Part shown: piece by piece, positions 55,606-63,957 of the stretch
Position numbering within the stretch: position 1 is the stretch's first letter
Layout: every line of letters starts with the position of its first letter
Assembly: GCA_963751955.1 (NCBI GenBank)
Contig: CAVVWM010000002.1
Span: 310,001-374,000 of the forward strand
DNA length: 64,000 nt
Source: JABDIY01 sp963751955
GTDB lineage: Bacteria; Actinomycetota; Acidimicrobiia; Acidimicrobiales; SZUA-35
Direction of reading: 5' to 3'
Notes under the pieces: generated by a model
What the model was told of the DNA's origin: nothing
Database searches by the model: none
The model's input: only the letters and a program-made list of their open reading frames with translations
Program-made: the position numbers and the translations under genes

Positions 55606-56043
55606 CTACCCCTCGAGAATCAGCGTGACGGGGCCGTCGTTGGCGATCATCACTTTCATCTCGGCGCCGAACTGTCCTGTCGCCACGGGCACCCCGCTCC
55701 TTGCCACCGTCTCAACGAAATCGGTGAACAATGGCAGCGCCTGTTCGGGCCGGGCCGCGTCGACGAATGACGGCCGGTTCCCCTTCTTGGCGTCGCCATA
55801 GAGGGTGAACTGGCTGATCAACAGGATCTCGCCCTCCACGTCCTGCACCGAGAGGTTCATTTTGTCTTCGTCATCGCCGAAGATCCTCAACTTCACCAGC
55901 TTCTCGGCCAGTTTCGCAGCGACCTCGGGGGTGTCGTCGTGGGTGATACCGACCAGCGCACAAAGTCCTTGTCCGATCTGGCCCACCACGTCCCCATCGA
56001 CGCTCACGGCCGCCATCCCAACCCGCTGTACAACCAACCGCAT
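55606..56043 (-). CDS. dtd: D-aminoacyl-tRNA deacylase
   Basis: 145 residues, the normal length. Hydrolyses D-amino acids (and glycine) mischarged on tRNA. Visible motifs: MRLVVQRV at the N-terminus, SQFTLYGD and the Gly-cisPro motif in NDGPVTL. ATG 56043 follows TAGCTT by exactly 6 bases. Converges on the DUF1353 gene with 8 bases between stops. Confidence 0.95.
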   Translation of the reverse strand: MRLVVQRVGMAAVSVDGDVVGQIGQGLCALVGITHDDTPEVAAKLAEKLVKLRIFGDDEDKMNLSVQDVEGEILLISQFTLYGDAKKGNRPSFVDAARPEQALPLFTDFVETVARSGVPVATGQFGAEMKVMIANDGPVTLILEG

Positions 56044-56049
56044 ATCGAG

Positions 56050-56055
56050 AAGCTA
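56050..56055 (-). promoter_or_regulatory. -10 element (TAGCTT) of dtd
   Basis: Six bases before ATG 56043 on the minus strand. Confidence 0.5.
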
Positions 56056-56175
56056 GCCGGTGACCGGCACATTCCTGCCGACAGCCACATTCGGCCGTTC
56101 TGCCGTCGGCTCAGCCACAACAGGTGTCGGTATCAACAGGAATATGCACAGGAGGGAGGGGGTGGGGGCGAAAGG

Positions 56176-56181
56176 CATACT
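56176..56181 (+). promoter_or_regulatory. -10 element (CATACT) of the GT4 operon
   Basis: Five bases before GTG 56187; drives the three-gene operon divergent from dtd. Confidence 0.45.
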
Positions 56182-56186
56182 GAAAC

Positions 56187-57464
56187 GTGAGTGAAGATCG
56201 GCCGCTGAGGCTTGCCTACCTGTCGTATCGATCCAAGCCCACAATCGGTGGCCAGGGGATCTACACCCGTCACCTCACCAAGGCCATGGTGGATCTTGGA
56301 CACACCGTCGAAGTGATCAGCGGCCAGCCCTACCCCGTGCTCGACGACCGAATCACCCTCACCAAGCTGCCCAGCCTCGACATCTTCAACGACCTCTACC
56401 CGGGCCGTTTTCCGGCCTACTGGGAGTTCAAGGATTTGCCCGATGTGGTGGAAGCTCTCCAGTTCTCCACCGGCGCGTTCAGTGAGCCGCTGGCATTCTC
56501 ATTGCGGGCTTGGAAAGAGCTCAAACCCCGCACAGGCGAGTTCGACATCGTCCACGACAACCAGAGCCTGGGCTACGGGATGCTCGGCATCAACAAGATG
56601 CTTCCAGTGCTCACCACTTTGCACCACCCCATTACCGTGGATCGTCGGCTGGAGTTGGACGCGGCGCCGAATTGGCGAAAGCGGTTGAGCCTGCGACGTT
56701 GGTATTCCTTCGTCGAGATGCAGGGCCGGGTGGCCCGCAGGATGCCTCGGATCGTGGTGGTCAGCGACAACTCGATCGACGACATCCACGACGACATGGG
56801 TGTTGACCGGGAGAACATGCGCCTGGTCCATGTGGGTGTAGACCCCGATCTATTCAAACCCGATCCCTCGGTACAGCCCAAACCCAACCAGCTGATCACC
56901 ACCGCCAGCGCCGACGCCGAGATGAAGGGACTGAAGTTTCTGCTCGAGGCCATGGCCAAACTGCGGGCCGAAGGCCGAGACATCAAGCTCACCCTGATCG
57001 GCCAGGCCAGGTCAGGTGGTCCATCGGACAAGCTGATCAGGGAACTCGATCTGGCTCCCCACATTCAGTTCGTAACCGGTGTGCCCGACGAACGAATCGT
57101 GGAGCTGTACTCAGAAGCTGAAGTTGCCGTGGTCCCCAGCCTCTATGAAGGGTTCTCCCTTCCCGCAGTAGAAGCGATGGCCAGCGGCACTGCACTGGTG
57201 GCTACCACCGGCGGAGCGCTGAAAGAAGTCACCGGAACCCACGGCGAAACCGTGCTGCAATGTGAGCCCGGCGATGCCGACGGCCTCACCACGCAGATTC
57301 GTCTTGCTCTCGACGATCCTGATCTGCGAACCCGCATCGGAGCGGCCGGCCGGGAGAGAGTGTCCGAGCTCTACACCTGGCGCCAAACAGCCATCCGCAC
57401 CGCCGAGCAGTACCGCGAAGTGATTGCAGTCCGGAAGCACGCCATCGACAAAACAAACGCCTGA
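56187..57464 (+). CDS. Glycosyltransferase family 4
   Basis: 425 residues, GT-B fold. The N-terminal acceptor half begins LRLAYLSYRSKPTIGGQGIY (GGxG loop). The C-terminal donor half contains VVPSLYEGFSLPAVEAMASG with the conserved E-x7-E motif. Transfers a sugar from an NDP-sugar to an unknown acceptor. First gene of an operon; its stop shares a base with the next start (TGATG at 57462-57466). Confidence 0.9.
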   Translation: MSEDRPLRLAYLSYRSKPTIGGQGIYTRHLTKAMVDLGHTVEVISGQPYPVLDDRITLTKLPSLDIFNDLYPGRFPAYWEFKDLPDVVEALQFSTGAFSEPLAFSLRAWKELKPRTGEFDIVHDNQSLGYGMLGINKMLPVLTTLHHPITVDRRLELDAAPNWRKRLSLRRWYSFVEMQGRVARRMPRIVVVSDNSIDDIHDDMGVDRENMRLVHVGVDPDLFKPDPSVQPKPNQLITTASADAEMKGLKFLLEAMAKLRAEGRDIKLTLIGQARSGGPSDKLIRELDLAPHIQFVTGVPDERIVELYSEAEVAVVPSLYEGFSLPAVEAMASGTALVATTGGALKEVTGTHGETVLQCEPGDADGLTTQIRLALDDPDLRTRIGAAGRERVSELYTWRQTAIRTAEQYREVIAVRKHAIDKTNA

Positions 57465-58183
57465 TGCTGACCGTCGACTACAACCGTCTCGGGCTCACGC
57501 CCGGCATGACCGTGCTCGACCTCGGCGCTGGCTTCGGACGCCATGCGTTCGAGAGCGCACGACACGGCGTGAACGTGGTCGCCGCCGATCTCGCTCTCGA
57601 TGAGATGGAATCGACCCGGGAAACATTCGACGCCATGTACGAAGACGGCGAACTCGACTACGCCGCCACCAGGGTGGGATGTGTGCAGGCCAACGGGCTC
57701 ACTCTGCCGTTCCCAGAAAACGCCTTTGATCGCATCATCGCCAGCGAGATCCTCGAACACGTCCCCGACGACCTCGGTGTGATGACCGAACTGCACAGAG
57801 TTCTCAAGCCGGGCGGGATGTTGGCGGCAACCGTGCCGGCCCCGCTCCCGGAAATGATCTGCTGGAAACTCGACGACAACTACCACGCCCCCGCGGCTGT
57901 GGGCGGTCACGTGCGGATCTATGGCCAACCCGAACTGAGGACGAAGCTGGATTCGGTAGGGCTCACCCCCACCGAGGATCACCGAGCCCACGCCCTCCAC
58001 AGCCCCTACTGGTGGCTGAAATGCGCAGTCGGGGTGAACAACGACGACAACCCCTTCGTGAAGCTGTACCTGCGATTTCTCACATGGGATATCGTGAAGG
58101 ACCCGTGGATCACCCGCGCCGCTGATCGGCTCTTGAACCCCGTGCTCGGCAAGAGCCTCGTTCAGTATTCGGTGAAGGCCTAA
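57464..58183 (+). CDS. Class I SAM-dependent methyltransferase
   Basis: 239 residues. Motif I VLDLGAGFGRHAFESA binds SAM; the acidic loop VVAADLA and motif IV/post-I blocks (RIIASEILEHVPDD, LKPGGMLAATVP) follow, as in Methyltransf_11. The short N-terminus and the coupled position between a GT4 and a toroid protein suggest it methylates the glycan or its lipid carrier (inference). Substrate unknown. Confidence 0.88.
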   Translation: MLTVDYNRLGLTPGMTVLDLGAGFGRHAFESARHGVNVVAADLALDEMESTRETFDAMYEDGELDYAATRVGCVQANGLTLPFPENAFDRIIASEILEHVPDDLGVMTELHRVLKPGGMLAATVPAPLPEMICWKLDDNYHAPAAVGGHVRIYGQPELRTKLDSVGLTPTEDHRAHALHSPYWWLKCAVGVNNDDNPFVKLYLRFLTWDIVKDPWITRAADRLLNPVLGKSLVQYSVKA

Positions 58184-58189
58184 GTCGCA

Positions 58190-59205
58190 GTGCAATTGCC
58201 GTTCGTCGAAGGGATCGTCACCGCGCCGCAGATGCGGGCCACCGCGGAGGCGATCGCCGAGTGGCAACGTCCCAACGGCATGATCCCGTGGATTCCCGGC
58301 GGTCACGCCGACCCGTGGAATCACGTAGAGGCCGCAATGGCCCTCGCTACCTGCGGACTCGTTCCCGAAGCGCGAGCGGCCTATGAATGGTTGGCGAACA
58401 TCCAGCGGCCTGACGGAAGCTGGCACAACTACTACGTCGAAGGCGGTATCGAAGACGCCAAGTTCGATGCCAACTGCATCGCCTACATCGCCACCGGCGT
58501 TTGGCACCACTGGCTCGTCACCGGCGACCGAGACTTCGTCGACAGTTACTGGCCGGTAGTGGAGCCGGCCATCGAGTTCGTGCTCGAGCTTCAAACGAAA
58601 CGAGGTGAAGTGATCTGGGCCCGCCGGCCGGACGGCACACCATGGAGTTACGCCCTTCTCACCGGCTCGTCATCGATCAGCCACAGCCTTGGGTGTGCGT
58701 CCCTGATCGCCGACCTCATGGGCAAGCCACGCCCGCACTGGATCGAGGCCCGCAATCGCCTGATCCGGGTTATCGCACACGAACCCGAGGCGTTCGAACC
58801 GAAAGATCGGTGGGCGATGGACTGGTACTACCCGGTGCTCACCGGCGCCATCGTGGGTGACGCCGCCAAGAAGCATCTGGCCGATCGCTGGGAGCAGTTC
58901 ATCATGAATGGCAAGGGCTGTCGCTGTGTGTACGACCGCCCGTGGGTCACCGCCGCCGAAACCTGCGAATGTGTGATCGCCCATCTCGCCGCCGGTGAAC
59001 GAGCGAAGGCCGAACATCTCTTCCGAGCGCCCAAACACTCCGAGACGACGCCGATGGCCGCTACTTCACCGGATTGGTGTTTCCCGAGCTGATCCACTTC
59101 CCCGAAATGGAGAAGAGCACCTATACCGCTGCGGCGGTGATACTCGCAGCCGACGCCCTACAGGGCGCCAACCCGACCTCGAATCTTTTCACAGACCACG
59201 CGTGA
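58190..59205 (+). pseudogene. Alpha/alpha-toroid (prenyltransferase/six-hairpin-glycosidase-like) protein with C-terminal frameshift
   Basis: GTG 58190 starts 6 bases after the methyltransferase stop. The repeated helical-pair pattern with NGMIPWIPGGHADPWNHVEA and FDANCIAYIATGVWHHWLV indicates an alpha/alpha toroid fold. The continuous frame ends at 59092 after an unrelated 20-residue tail. One frame over, from about 59030, coding sense resumes (DDADGRYFTGLVFPELIHFP, then AAAVILAADALQGANPTSNL) to TGA 59205. A single missing base near 59031 explains this. It could be a sequencing error or a real truncation of about 50 residues. Role in the operon unknown. Confidence 0.75.
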
Positions 59206-59209
59206 TTCC

Positions 59210-59419
59210 TCACCACACCCCGAAGGCTTGGAGGATGTATCCGCCGATGATCACAACGAGGAAGACGGCCACTGTGACGAGGAAGAAGCCCCGCCATTCG
59301 CTCCACTGGGACAGCCCAGACAGCCGAGCACTCCACCCGTAGCCAGGCGGACGGTAGTCGCCTTTGTTCTTGTCGGCCTTCGGGCGATTGTTGCCCGACT
59401 GGGCCTCTGCTGGACTCAT
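59210..59419 (-). CDS. 69-residue membrane protein
   Basis: A hydrophilic, Pro/Lys-rich N-terminus (NRPKADKNKGDYRPPGYG), an amphipathic segment and one C-terminal transmembrane helix (FFLVTVAVFLVVIIGGYIL) ending in LQAFGVW. Inside-out topology is likely. ATG 59419 has GAAGCT exactly 6 bases upstream, which argues that this small gene is expressed. It lies in frame with the end of a longer spurious frame. Family unknown. Confidence 0.65.
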   Translation of the reverse strand: MSPAEAQSGNNRPKADKNKGDYRPPGYGWSARLSGLSQWSEWRGFFLVTVAVFLVVIIGGYILQAFGVW

Positions 59420-59425
59420 GTGACC

Positions 59426-59431
59426 AGCTTC
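59426..59431 (-). promoter_or_regulatory. -10-like element (GAAGCT) of the 69-residue protein gene
   Basis: Six bases before ATG 59419; the match is weaker (G at position 1). Confidence 0.35.
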
Positions 59432-59504
59432 GGCGAGGAAAGGGCGGAACGCCAGGGTAAAACGCCGGGATGTGAGGCCAAGACGACCCGTGTGCAAGCC
59501 CCGC

Positions 59505-60125
59505 CTATCGTCGGCGCAACACCCGTAGCGATCCAGTGGCCGACACCTCGGTGAATCCGGCGGCGAGGGCCGGTAGATAGATCTGCTCGTATGGCGGGCG
59601 GCCACCGTCGGCTGGATCGGGGAACACGTCGTGGATTGCCAACACCCCCCCGGGCGCAACGTGCTGGGTCCAGATCTCGAAGTCGAGCCGCGCCGGCTCT
59701 TCACCGTGACCTCCGTCGATGAACAGGAACGACAGCGGAATGTTCCAGTTGCGGCCGATGCGTGGGCCATCTCCCACCAATGCAACAATCCAAGGCTCGA
59801 GCCCAGCTGTGTACACAGTCCTTCGGAAGATCGGAAGGGTGTCCATGAGGCCGATCTCTGGATCGACGAGGTCAGGTTCGTGGTACTCCCAGCCGGCCTG
59901 GTTCTCTTCGGATCCTCGATGATGATCGAGGCAGTAGAGCACTGAGTCAGCGTCCCGGGCCACCGGTCCGAGGTAGAGGGCGGACTTGCCGCAGTAGCTG
60001 CCGACCTCAAGCATCGGTCCGAGCGACAGATCGGCTTCGGTGGCCGCGGCCCAGAGCGCCATCCCTTCATCAGTTGGCATGAAGCCACGGGCTGCTTCGG
60101 CTCTGGCTTGCTCCTCTGGGCTCAC
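59505..60125 (-). CDS. Class I SAM-dependent methyltransferase (Methyltransf_24-like)
   Basis: 206 residues. Motif I MLEVGSYCGKSALYLG; a FLFIDGGHGEEPARLDFEIW block and GGVLAIHDVFPDP are typical of the Methyltransf_24/CmcI-like group acting on small molecules or sugars. The GTG start overlaps the GtrA stop by 4 bases (GTGA at 60122-60125), so they are coupled. Substrate unknown; the partner suggests a cell-surface glycan (inference). Confidence 0.83.
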   Translation of the reverse strand: MSPEEQARAEAARGFMPTDEGMALWAAATEADLSLGPMLEVGSYCGKSALYLGPVARDADSVLYCLDHHRGSEENQAGWEYHEPDLVDPEIGLMDTLPIFRRTVYTAGLEPWIVALVGDGPRIGRNWNIPLSFLFIDGGHGEEPARLDFEIWTQHVAPGGVLAIHDVFPDPADGGRPPYEQIYLPALAAGFTEVSATGSLRVLRRR

Positions 60126-60595
60126 TTGGCCCGGACGGGCTCGGGCTCAGCGTCGGCCGGCTCGATCACGAACTGTTGGCCGGCGAAGATCCGTTCAAGG
60201 ATGAAGAACTTCAGGACCCAGACGCCGACATAGCCGATGAGACTACCGACATTGACCCACAGACCTGCGCCGAACATACGCTCGGCCATCTCCGAGGTCG
60301 CCGACGAAACGACCAGGCCGAGCAGAGCCAAGATGAAGAACGGCACCACCTCCCGACGCACCGAATGCGAACCCGACACCGACCACACCCACGACCGGGT
60401 GAGTAGGTAGGCGGGGAACAGGGCCACAGTTGCGGCGAAGGCATTGGCCAAACCACCCGGCCAACCCCACATCCCGTTGGCCACCCGCAGAAGGATCTGA
60501 TGGTTCACAACATTCACGGCCGAGACAGCGATGTAGCGACCACCGGTCCCCAAACGACCATCAACAAAATTGAGAATGGAGTCGTTGAGTCCCAT
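60122..60595 (-). CDS. GtrA-family membrane protein
   Basis: 157 residues with four hydrophobic helices: NVVNHQILLRVANGMWGW, LANAFAATVALFPAYLLTRS, VPFFILALLGLVVSS and IGYVGVWVLKFFILERIF. GtrA proteins are thought to flip polyprenyl-phosphate-linked sugars for envelope glycans. ATG 60595 has a strong GTGAGGTGG ribosome site; the frame is open to 60622. Confidence 0.87.
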   Translation of the reverse strand: MGLNDSILNFVDGRLGTGGRYIAVSAVNVVNHQILLRVANGMWGWPGGLANAFAATVALFPAYLLTRSWVWSVSGSHSVRREVVPFFILALLGLVVSSATSEMAERMFGAGLWVNVGSLIGYVGVWVLKFFILERIFAGQQFVIEPADAEPEPVRAK

Positions 60596-60668
60596 GACCA
60601 CCTCACCGTATCGACGCCTCATGGACCCTTGTGGTCAATGATGTTTCGTTCCCTCTCCTATCGACCCC

Positions 60669-60674
60669 CATACT
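60669..60674 (+). promoter_or_regulatory. -10 element (CATACT) of tesB
   Basis: Six bases before GTG 60681. Confidence 0.5.
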
Positions 60675-60680
60675 GGGTCC

Positions 60681-61550
60681 GTGAGCACTACCTACTCCGC
60701 CCAGCCAGCCGTCGACGATCTGGTACGGCTGCTCGACCTGGAACAAATCGAAGTTCACCTTTTCCGAGGTCAGAGCCCCAACGACATGCGCCAACGGGTC
60801 TTCGGCGGGCAGGTAGCCGGCCAGGCCTTGGTGGCCGCAACCCGCACAGTGAGCCTGGGTGTGGTCCACTCGCTCCACTCCTACTTCCTGATGCCTGGCG
60901 ACCCCACCATTCCAATCCTGTACGAGGTGGAAATCATTCGTGACGGTCGTTCGTTCGCCACTCGCCGGGTGGTGGCCATCCAGCACGGAAAGTCGATCTT
61001 CCATCTCACCGCCTCATTCCATGCGCCCGAATCAGGGTTCGATCACCAGTTCGATCCCCCTCACAACGTGCCCCTCCCCAACACGCTGCCCGACTTCTAC
61101 ACCCGCAATGAAGGGTTCAAGGAGGAGTTGGGCGACTGGTACACGATGCCCCGACCCATCGACACCCGCTACGTGGGTCCCAACGAGGCCGAACGGGCCA
61201 GCGGCGAGCTACACCCACCCCACCAAACGGTGTGGATGCGGGCGGATGGTTTGCTGCCGGGGGACCCGGTGCTGCATCAGTGTGTCCTCACCTACGCATC
61301 CGACATGACCCTTCTGGATACGGTGAACCTGCCCCACGGCAAGCGATATTTGTCCGGCGAACTGATGATGGCCAGCCTCGATCACGCAATGTGGTTCCAT
61401 CGGCCCTTCCGGGCCGACCAGTGGTTCTTATACGTCCAAGACACCCCCAGCTCCTCCGGTGCCCGAGGGCTCGCACGCGGTTTGATTTATCAGAACGATG
61501 AACTCGTGGTGTCGGTGGTGCAAGAAGGACTCATCCGCCTGCTTTCATAG
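60681..61550 (+). CDS. tesB: Acyl-CoA thioesterase II
   Basis: 289 residues forming a double hotdog. Motifs: RVFGGQVAGQALVAATRTV, VHSLHSYFLMPGDP and, near the C-terminus, SLDHAMWFHRPFRADQWFLY with the catalytic Asp. Hydrolyses medium/long acyl-CoA to free acid and CoA. Complements the fatty-acid genes elsewhere in the window. Leaderless GTG start. Confidence 0.93.
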   Translation: MSTTYSAQPAVDDLVRLLDLEQIEVHLFRGQSPNDMRQRVFGGQVAGQALVAATRTVSLGVVHSLHSYFLMPGDPTIPILYEVEIIRDGRSFATRRVVAIQHGKSIFHLTASFHAPESGFDHQFDPPHNVPLPNTLPDFYTRNEGFKEELGDWYTMPRPIDTRYVGPNEAERASGELHPPHQTVWMRADGLLPGDPVLHQCVLTYASDMTLLDTVNLPHGKRYLSGELMMASLDHAMWFHRPFRADQWFLYVQDTPSSSGARGLARGLIYQNDELVVSVVQEGLIRLLS

Positions 61551-61557
61551 AGTCTCT

Positions 61558-62883
61558 ATGCGCAGCGGAAACGTCACAAGGTCCCGGGGTCGTCGACGCT
61601 CGGGCAATTTGGGAACGGTCGTGGCCACCGTTGTTGCGATGATGATCGCGGCGGCGTGCGGGGGGTCCCAGACCGAGGACACAACCCCAACCACGTTGTC
61701 GCTACCCGAGGTCAGTTCCACGGTGTCGTCCGGGTCAGGCGGCGAGGGCGCCACGACGACGACAGCGGCTCTGTCGGTAGCCGACGAGCCAGCCTGGGCC
61801 CAGCAAGAACTGGCCCTCAACAGGATCGCCGAAACCGATCGACCTGTTGCGCTCGCCCCCAGGAGCGGCAGCGGTGACCTTTACGTAGCCAACAAGACCG
61901 GCACGGTGAACCGGATCACTCGAACCGTCACCAAGAACCGTCCGGACCGGTTCAAGCTCGACGGCACGCCGACGCTCGATATCACCGGACAGGTCAGCAC
62001 CGGTACCGAACAGGGCCTGCTCGATCTAGTGTTCTCCAGCGACGGCCGAAAGCTCTTCGTGAGCTACACCGATCGTGATGGTGCCAACGTGGTCGAGAGC
62101 TACACGATGGGTTCTCGAACTGCGAACCTCGACAGCCGACGCCAGGTGCTTCGGATAGAGCAACCCTTCGCCAACCACAACGGCGGCGGGCTCACCTTCG
62201 GGCCCGACGGCTTCCTCTACGTGGGCATCGGGGACGGTGGCCGAGCGGGAGATCCTCTCGGATCCGGTCAGGACACGAACACCCTGCTCGGCGCACTCCT
62301 GCGACTCGATCCCGACGGTGCCGCCGATGGTCTGGGGTATTCGGTGCCCAACGGCAATCCGTATGTCGACGGTGGGGGTGCACCCGAAGTGTGGCTCAGC
62401 GGAGTTCGGAACCCATGGCAGTTCAGTTTCGATCCCACAAACGGCGAACTGTGGATCGCCGATGTCGGCCAGAACCGCTTTGAAGAAGTGACTCGGTTAC
62501 CCGATGGCGGCCGTGGTGCGAACCTGGGCTGGAACCAGATGGAGGGAAACGAGCCCTTCGAAGGGGGTTCCGAACCAGCCGATCACACCGACCCGTGGCT
62601 GGTCTACGCCCACGAGAACCGACGATGCTCGATCACCGGCGGGGCCGTGTACCGGGGTGAGACTCTGCCCCTGTACGACGGTGTGTACATCTTCGGCGAC
62701 TTCTGCTCGGGCGAGATGTTCGGAGCCGTCGACTCCCCAGGTGGAGTAGTTCTACGCAAGCTCAATCTCGAACTGGGTAACAACACCCTCGGGGCCTTCG
62801 GAGTGGATGACGACGGCGAGATGTACGTGCTCAGCCTCGACGGGCCGATCAGTCGTATCGAACCCATGCTCGCCGAAGAATGA
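61558..62883 (+). CDS. PQQ-dependent sugar dehydrogenase-like lipoprotein
   Basis: 441 residues. The signal peptide ends in a lipobox (MMIAAAC); a Thr/Ser-rich linker follows. The rest is a six-bladed soluble glucose/sorbosone dehydrogenase (GSDH) propeller with QPFANHNGGGLTFGPDGFLY, GIGDGGRAGDP and LLRLDPDG. It oxidises sugars outside the membrane, using PQQ where supplied. ATG 61558 (MRSGNV) is chosen for the signal peptide; TAGAGT overlaps the tesB stop 4 bases upstream. Confidence 0.87.
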   Translation: MRSGNVTRSRGRRRSGNLGTVVATVVAMMIAAACGGSQTEDTTPTTLSLPEVSSTVSSGSGGEGATTTTAALSVADEPAWAQQELALNRIAETDRPVALAPRSGSGDLYVANKTGTVNRITRTVTKNRPDRFKLDGTPTLDITGQVSTGTEQGLLDLVFSSDGRKLFVSYTDRDGANVVESYTMGSRTANLDSRRQVLRIEQPFANHNGGGLTFGPDGFLYVGIGDGGRAGDPLGSGQDTNTLLGALLRLDPDGAADGLGYSVPNGNPYVDGGGAPEVWLSGVRNPWQFSFDPTNGELWIADVGQNRFEEVTRLPDGGRGANLGWNQMEGNEPFEGGSEPADHTDPWLVYAHENRRCSITGGAVYRGETLPLYDGVYIFGDFCSGEMFGAVDSPGGVVLRKLNLELGNNTLGAFGVDDDGEMYVLSLDGPISRIEPMLAEE

Positions 62884-62916
62884 CTGAAGCCTCTGGCGGT
62901 TGGTGGTGTTCAACGT

Positions 62917-62922
62917 CACCGT
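62917..62922 (+). promoter_or_regulatory. -10-like element (CACCGT) of the SH3 lipoprotein gene
   Basis: Six bases before ATG 62929; weaker match at position 1. Confidence 0.35.
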
Positions 62923-62928
62923 TGAACT

Positions 62929-63753
62929 ATGCGAAGCTTGTCGATCCGAGTCGTGGTCGTCCTGGCCCTGTTGACATCTGGCGCCGCTGCGTGTGGAGAT
63001 GACGAAACACAGTCGGCTACTACGACTTCAGTGGCGACAACCACAATCCCGGACAATTCCAGCACCACCGCACCCGGGCCCACCACCAGCACCACCGAGG
63101 ACACCGGCGCTACGACTACCGATACTGAAGTTCCAGAGACGACCGACACGACCGGCCAGTCAACGACAACTCTTCCCGGCACGGCGGTCGAAATGTTCGC
63201 ACGGCCTGGCGATGTGCTCGGCGTCATTGGCGTGAAGCACGATGATGTCTTGAACCTCCGGAAAGGGCCGGGTGTCGGGTTCGAGGTCGTCACGTCGCTC
63301 GATCCAACCGACAACGCTGTTGCCACGGGCCGGGCCCGACAGATTCCCGGAGCGTTCTGGTATGAAATCGAAGTGAACGGAGTGCTCGGCTGGGCGAACA
63401 TGAGATTCCTCGCATACCTCGGTGGCGTGGACGATGCGACGTTCGAGATCGTTGCCGAGTTGGGCGGCGAGATTCCCCAAGCAGAAACGATGCTTGACCT
63501 CGGCCGGCTGGTGGCCGAGTCGTACCCAAGAGATGAAGAGGTTGAACCCAAGATCACCCTCACCGTGGCCCCGACAGCTGGCGACCTGGGCGAGGTGACA
63601 TTGGACGTGATCGGGTTGGCCGATGATTCGCTCGTGGGTGTTCGTCTCCACGTGTTCGGTCAGCCGACCGACAACGGCGACGGCTTCTCACTTCGCAGCG
63701 TGGAACGAACCACACTGTGCGGCCGGGGTCTATCGGGCGAGTTCTGCGTCTGA
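62929..63753 (+). CDS. Lipoprotein with SH3-like domain
   Basis: 274 residues. Signal peptide with lipobox (SGAAAC, Cys22), a Thr/Ser-rich linker of about 60 residues, then a bacterial SH3b-like domain (DDVLNLRKGPGVGFEVV through to GVLGWANMRFL) and a C-terminal beta-rich region with two cysteines (CGRGLSGEFC). SH3b domains often bind peptidoglycan peptides. Fits the group of wall-facing lipoproteins in this window. No catalytic motif. Confidence 0.8.
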   Translation: MRSLSIRVVVVLALLTSGAAACGDDETQSATTTSVATTTIPDNSSTTAPGPTTSTTEDTGATTTDTEVPETTDTTGQSTTTLPGTAVEMFARPGDVLGVIGVKHDDVLNLRKGPGVGFEVVTSLDPTDNAVATGRARQIPGAFWYEIEVNGVLGWANMRFLAYLGGVDDATFEIVAELGGEIPQAETMLDLGRLVAESYPRDEEVEPKITLTVAPTAGDLGEVTLDVIGLADDSLVGVRLHVFGQPTDNGDGFSLRSVERTTLCGRGLSGEFCV

Positions 63754-63906
63754 TCAGGCGGCCTTCTTGAGGTAGCTGATCAGGGAGCCGAGCGCCGTGA
63801 GCGCCTGTTCTCGTTTCATGGCCCATGAGCCCGGCGGCAACATGGCCACGGAACGGCGGACCTGTTCCCAGTCTTCGGCGGTCTTCGGATTCTTCGAGTC
63901 AGTCAT
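63754..63906 (-). CDS. 50-residue protein, possibly SOS-regulated
   Basis: MTDSKNPKTAEDWEQVRRSV then AMLPPGSWAMKREQAL, ending in a short helix (SYLKKAA). Soluble, mixed charge. ATG 63906 has TACTGT exactly 6 bases upstream, and a LexA-like palindrome begins at the -10. The family was not recognised. Confidence 0.6.
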   Translation of the reverse strand: MTDSKNPKTAEDWEQVRRSVAMLPPGSWAMKREQALTALGSLISYLKKAA

Positions 63907-63912
63907 GGGTCG

Positions 63913-63918
63913 ACAGTA
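63913..63918 (-). promoter_or_regulatory. -10 element (TACTGT) of the 50-residue protein gene
   Basis: Six bases upstream of ATG 63906 on the minus strand; touches the LexA-like box. Confidence 0.5.
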
Positions 63919-63935
63919 GCGAACGTTTGTTCGCT
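63918..63935. promoter_or_regulatory. LexA/SOS-box-like palindrome
   Basis: AGCGAAC-GTTT-GTTCGCT: 7-bp arms around 4 bases, matching the actinobacterial SOS consensus CGAAC-N4-GTTCG. It lies between the 50-residue protein and a possible gene at the right edge, so it could control either or both. Confidence 0.6.
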
Positions 63936-63957
63936 TCGCGCCTAGATTACCAATCCG

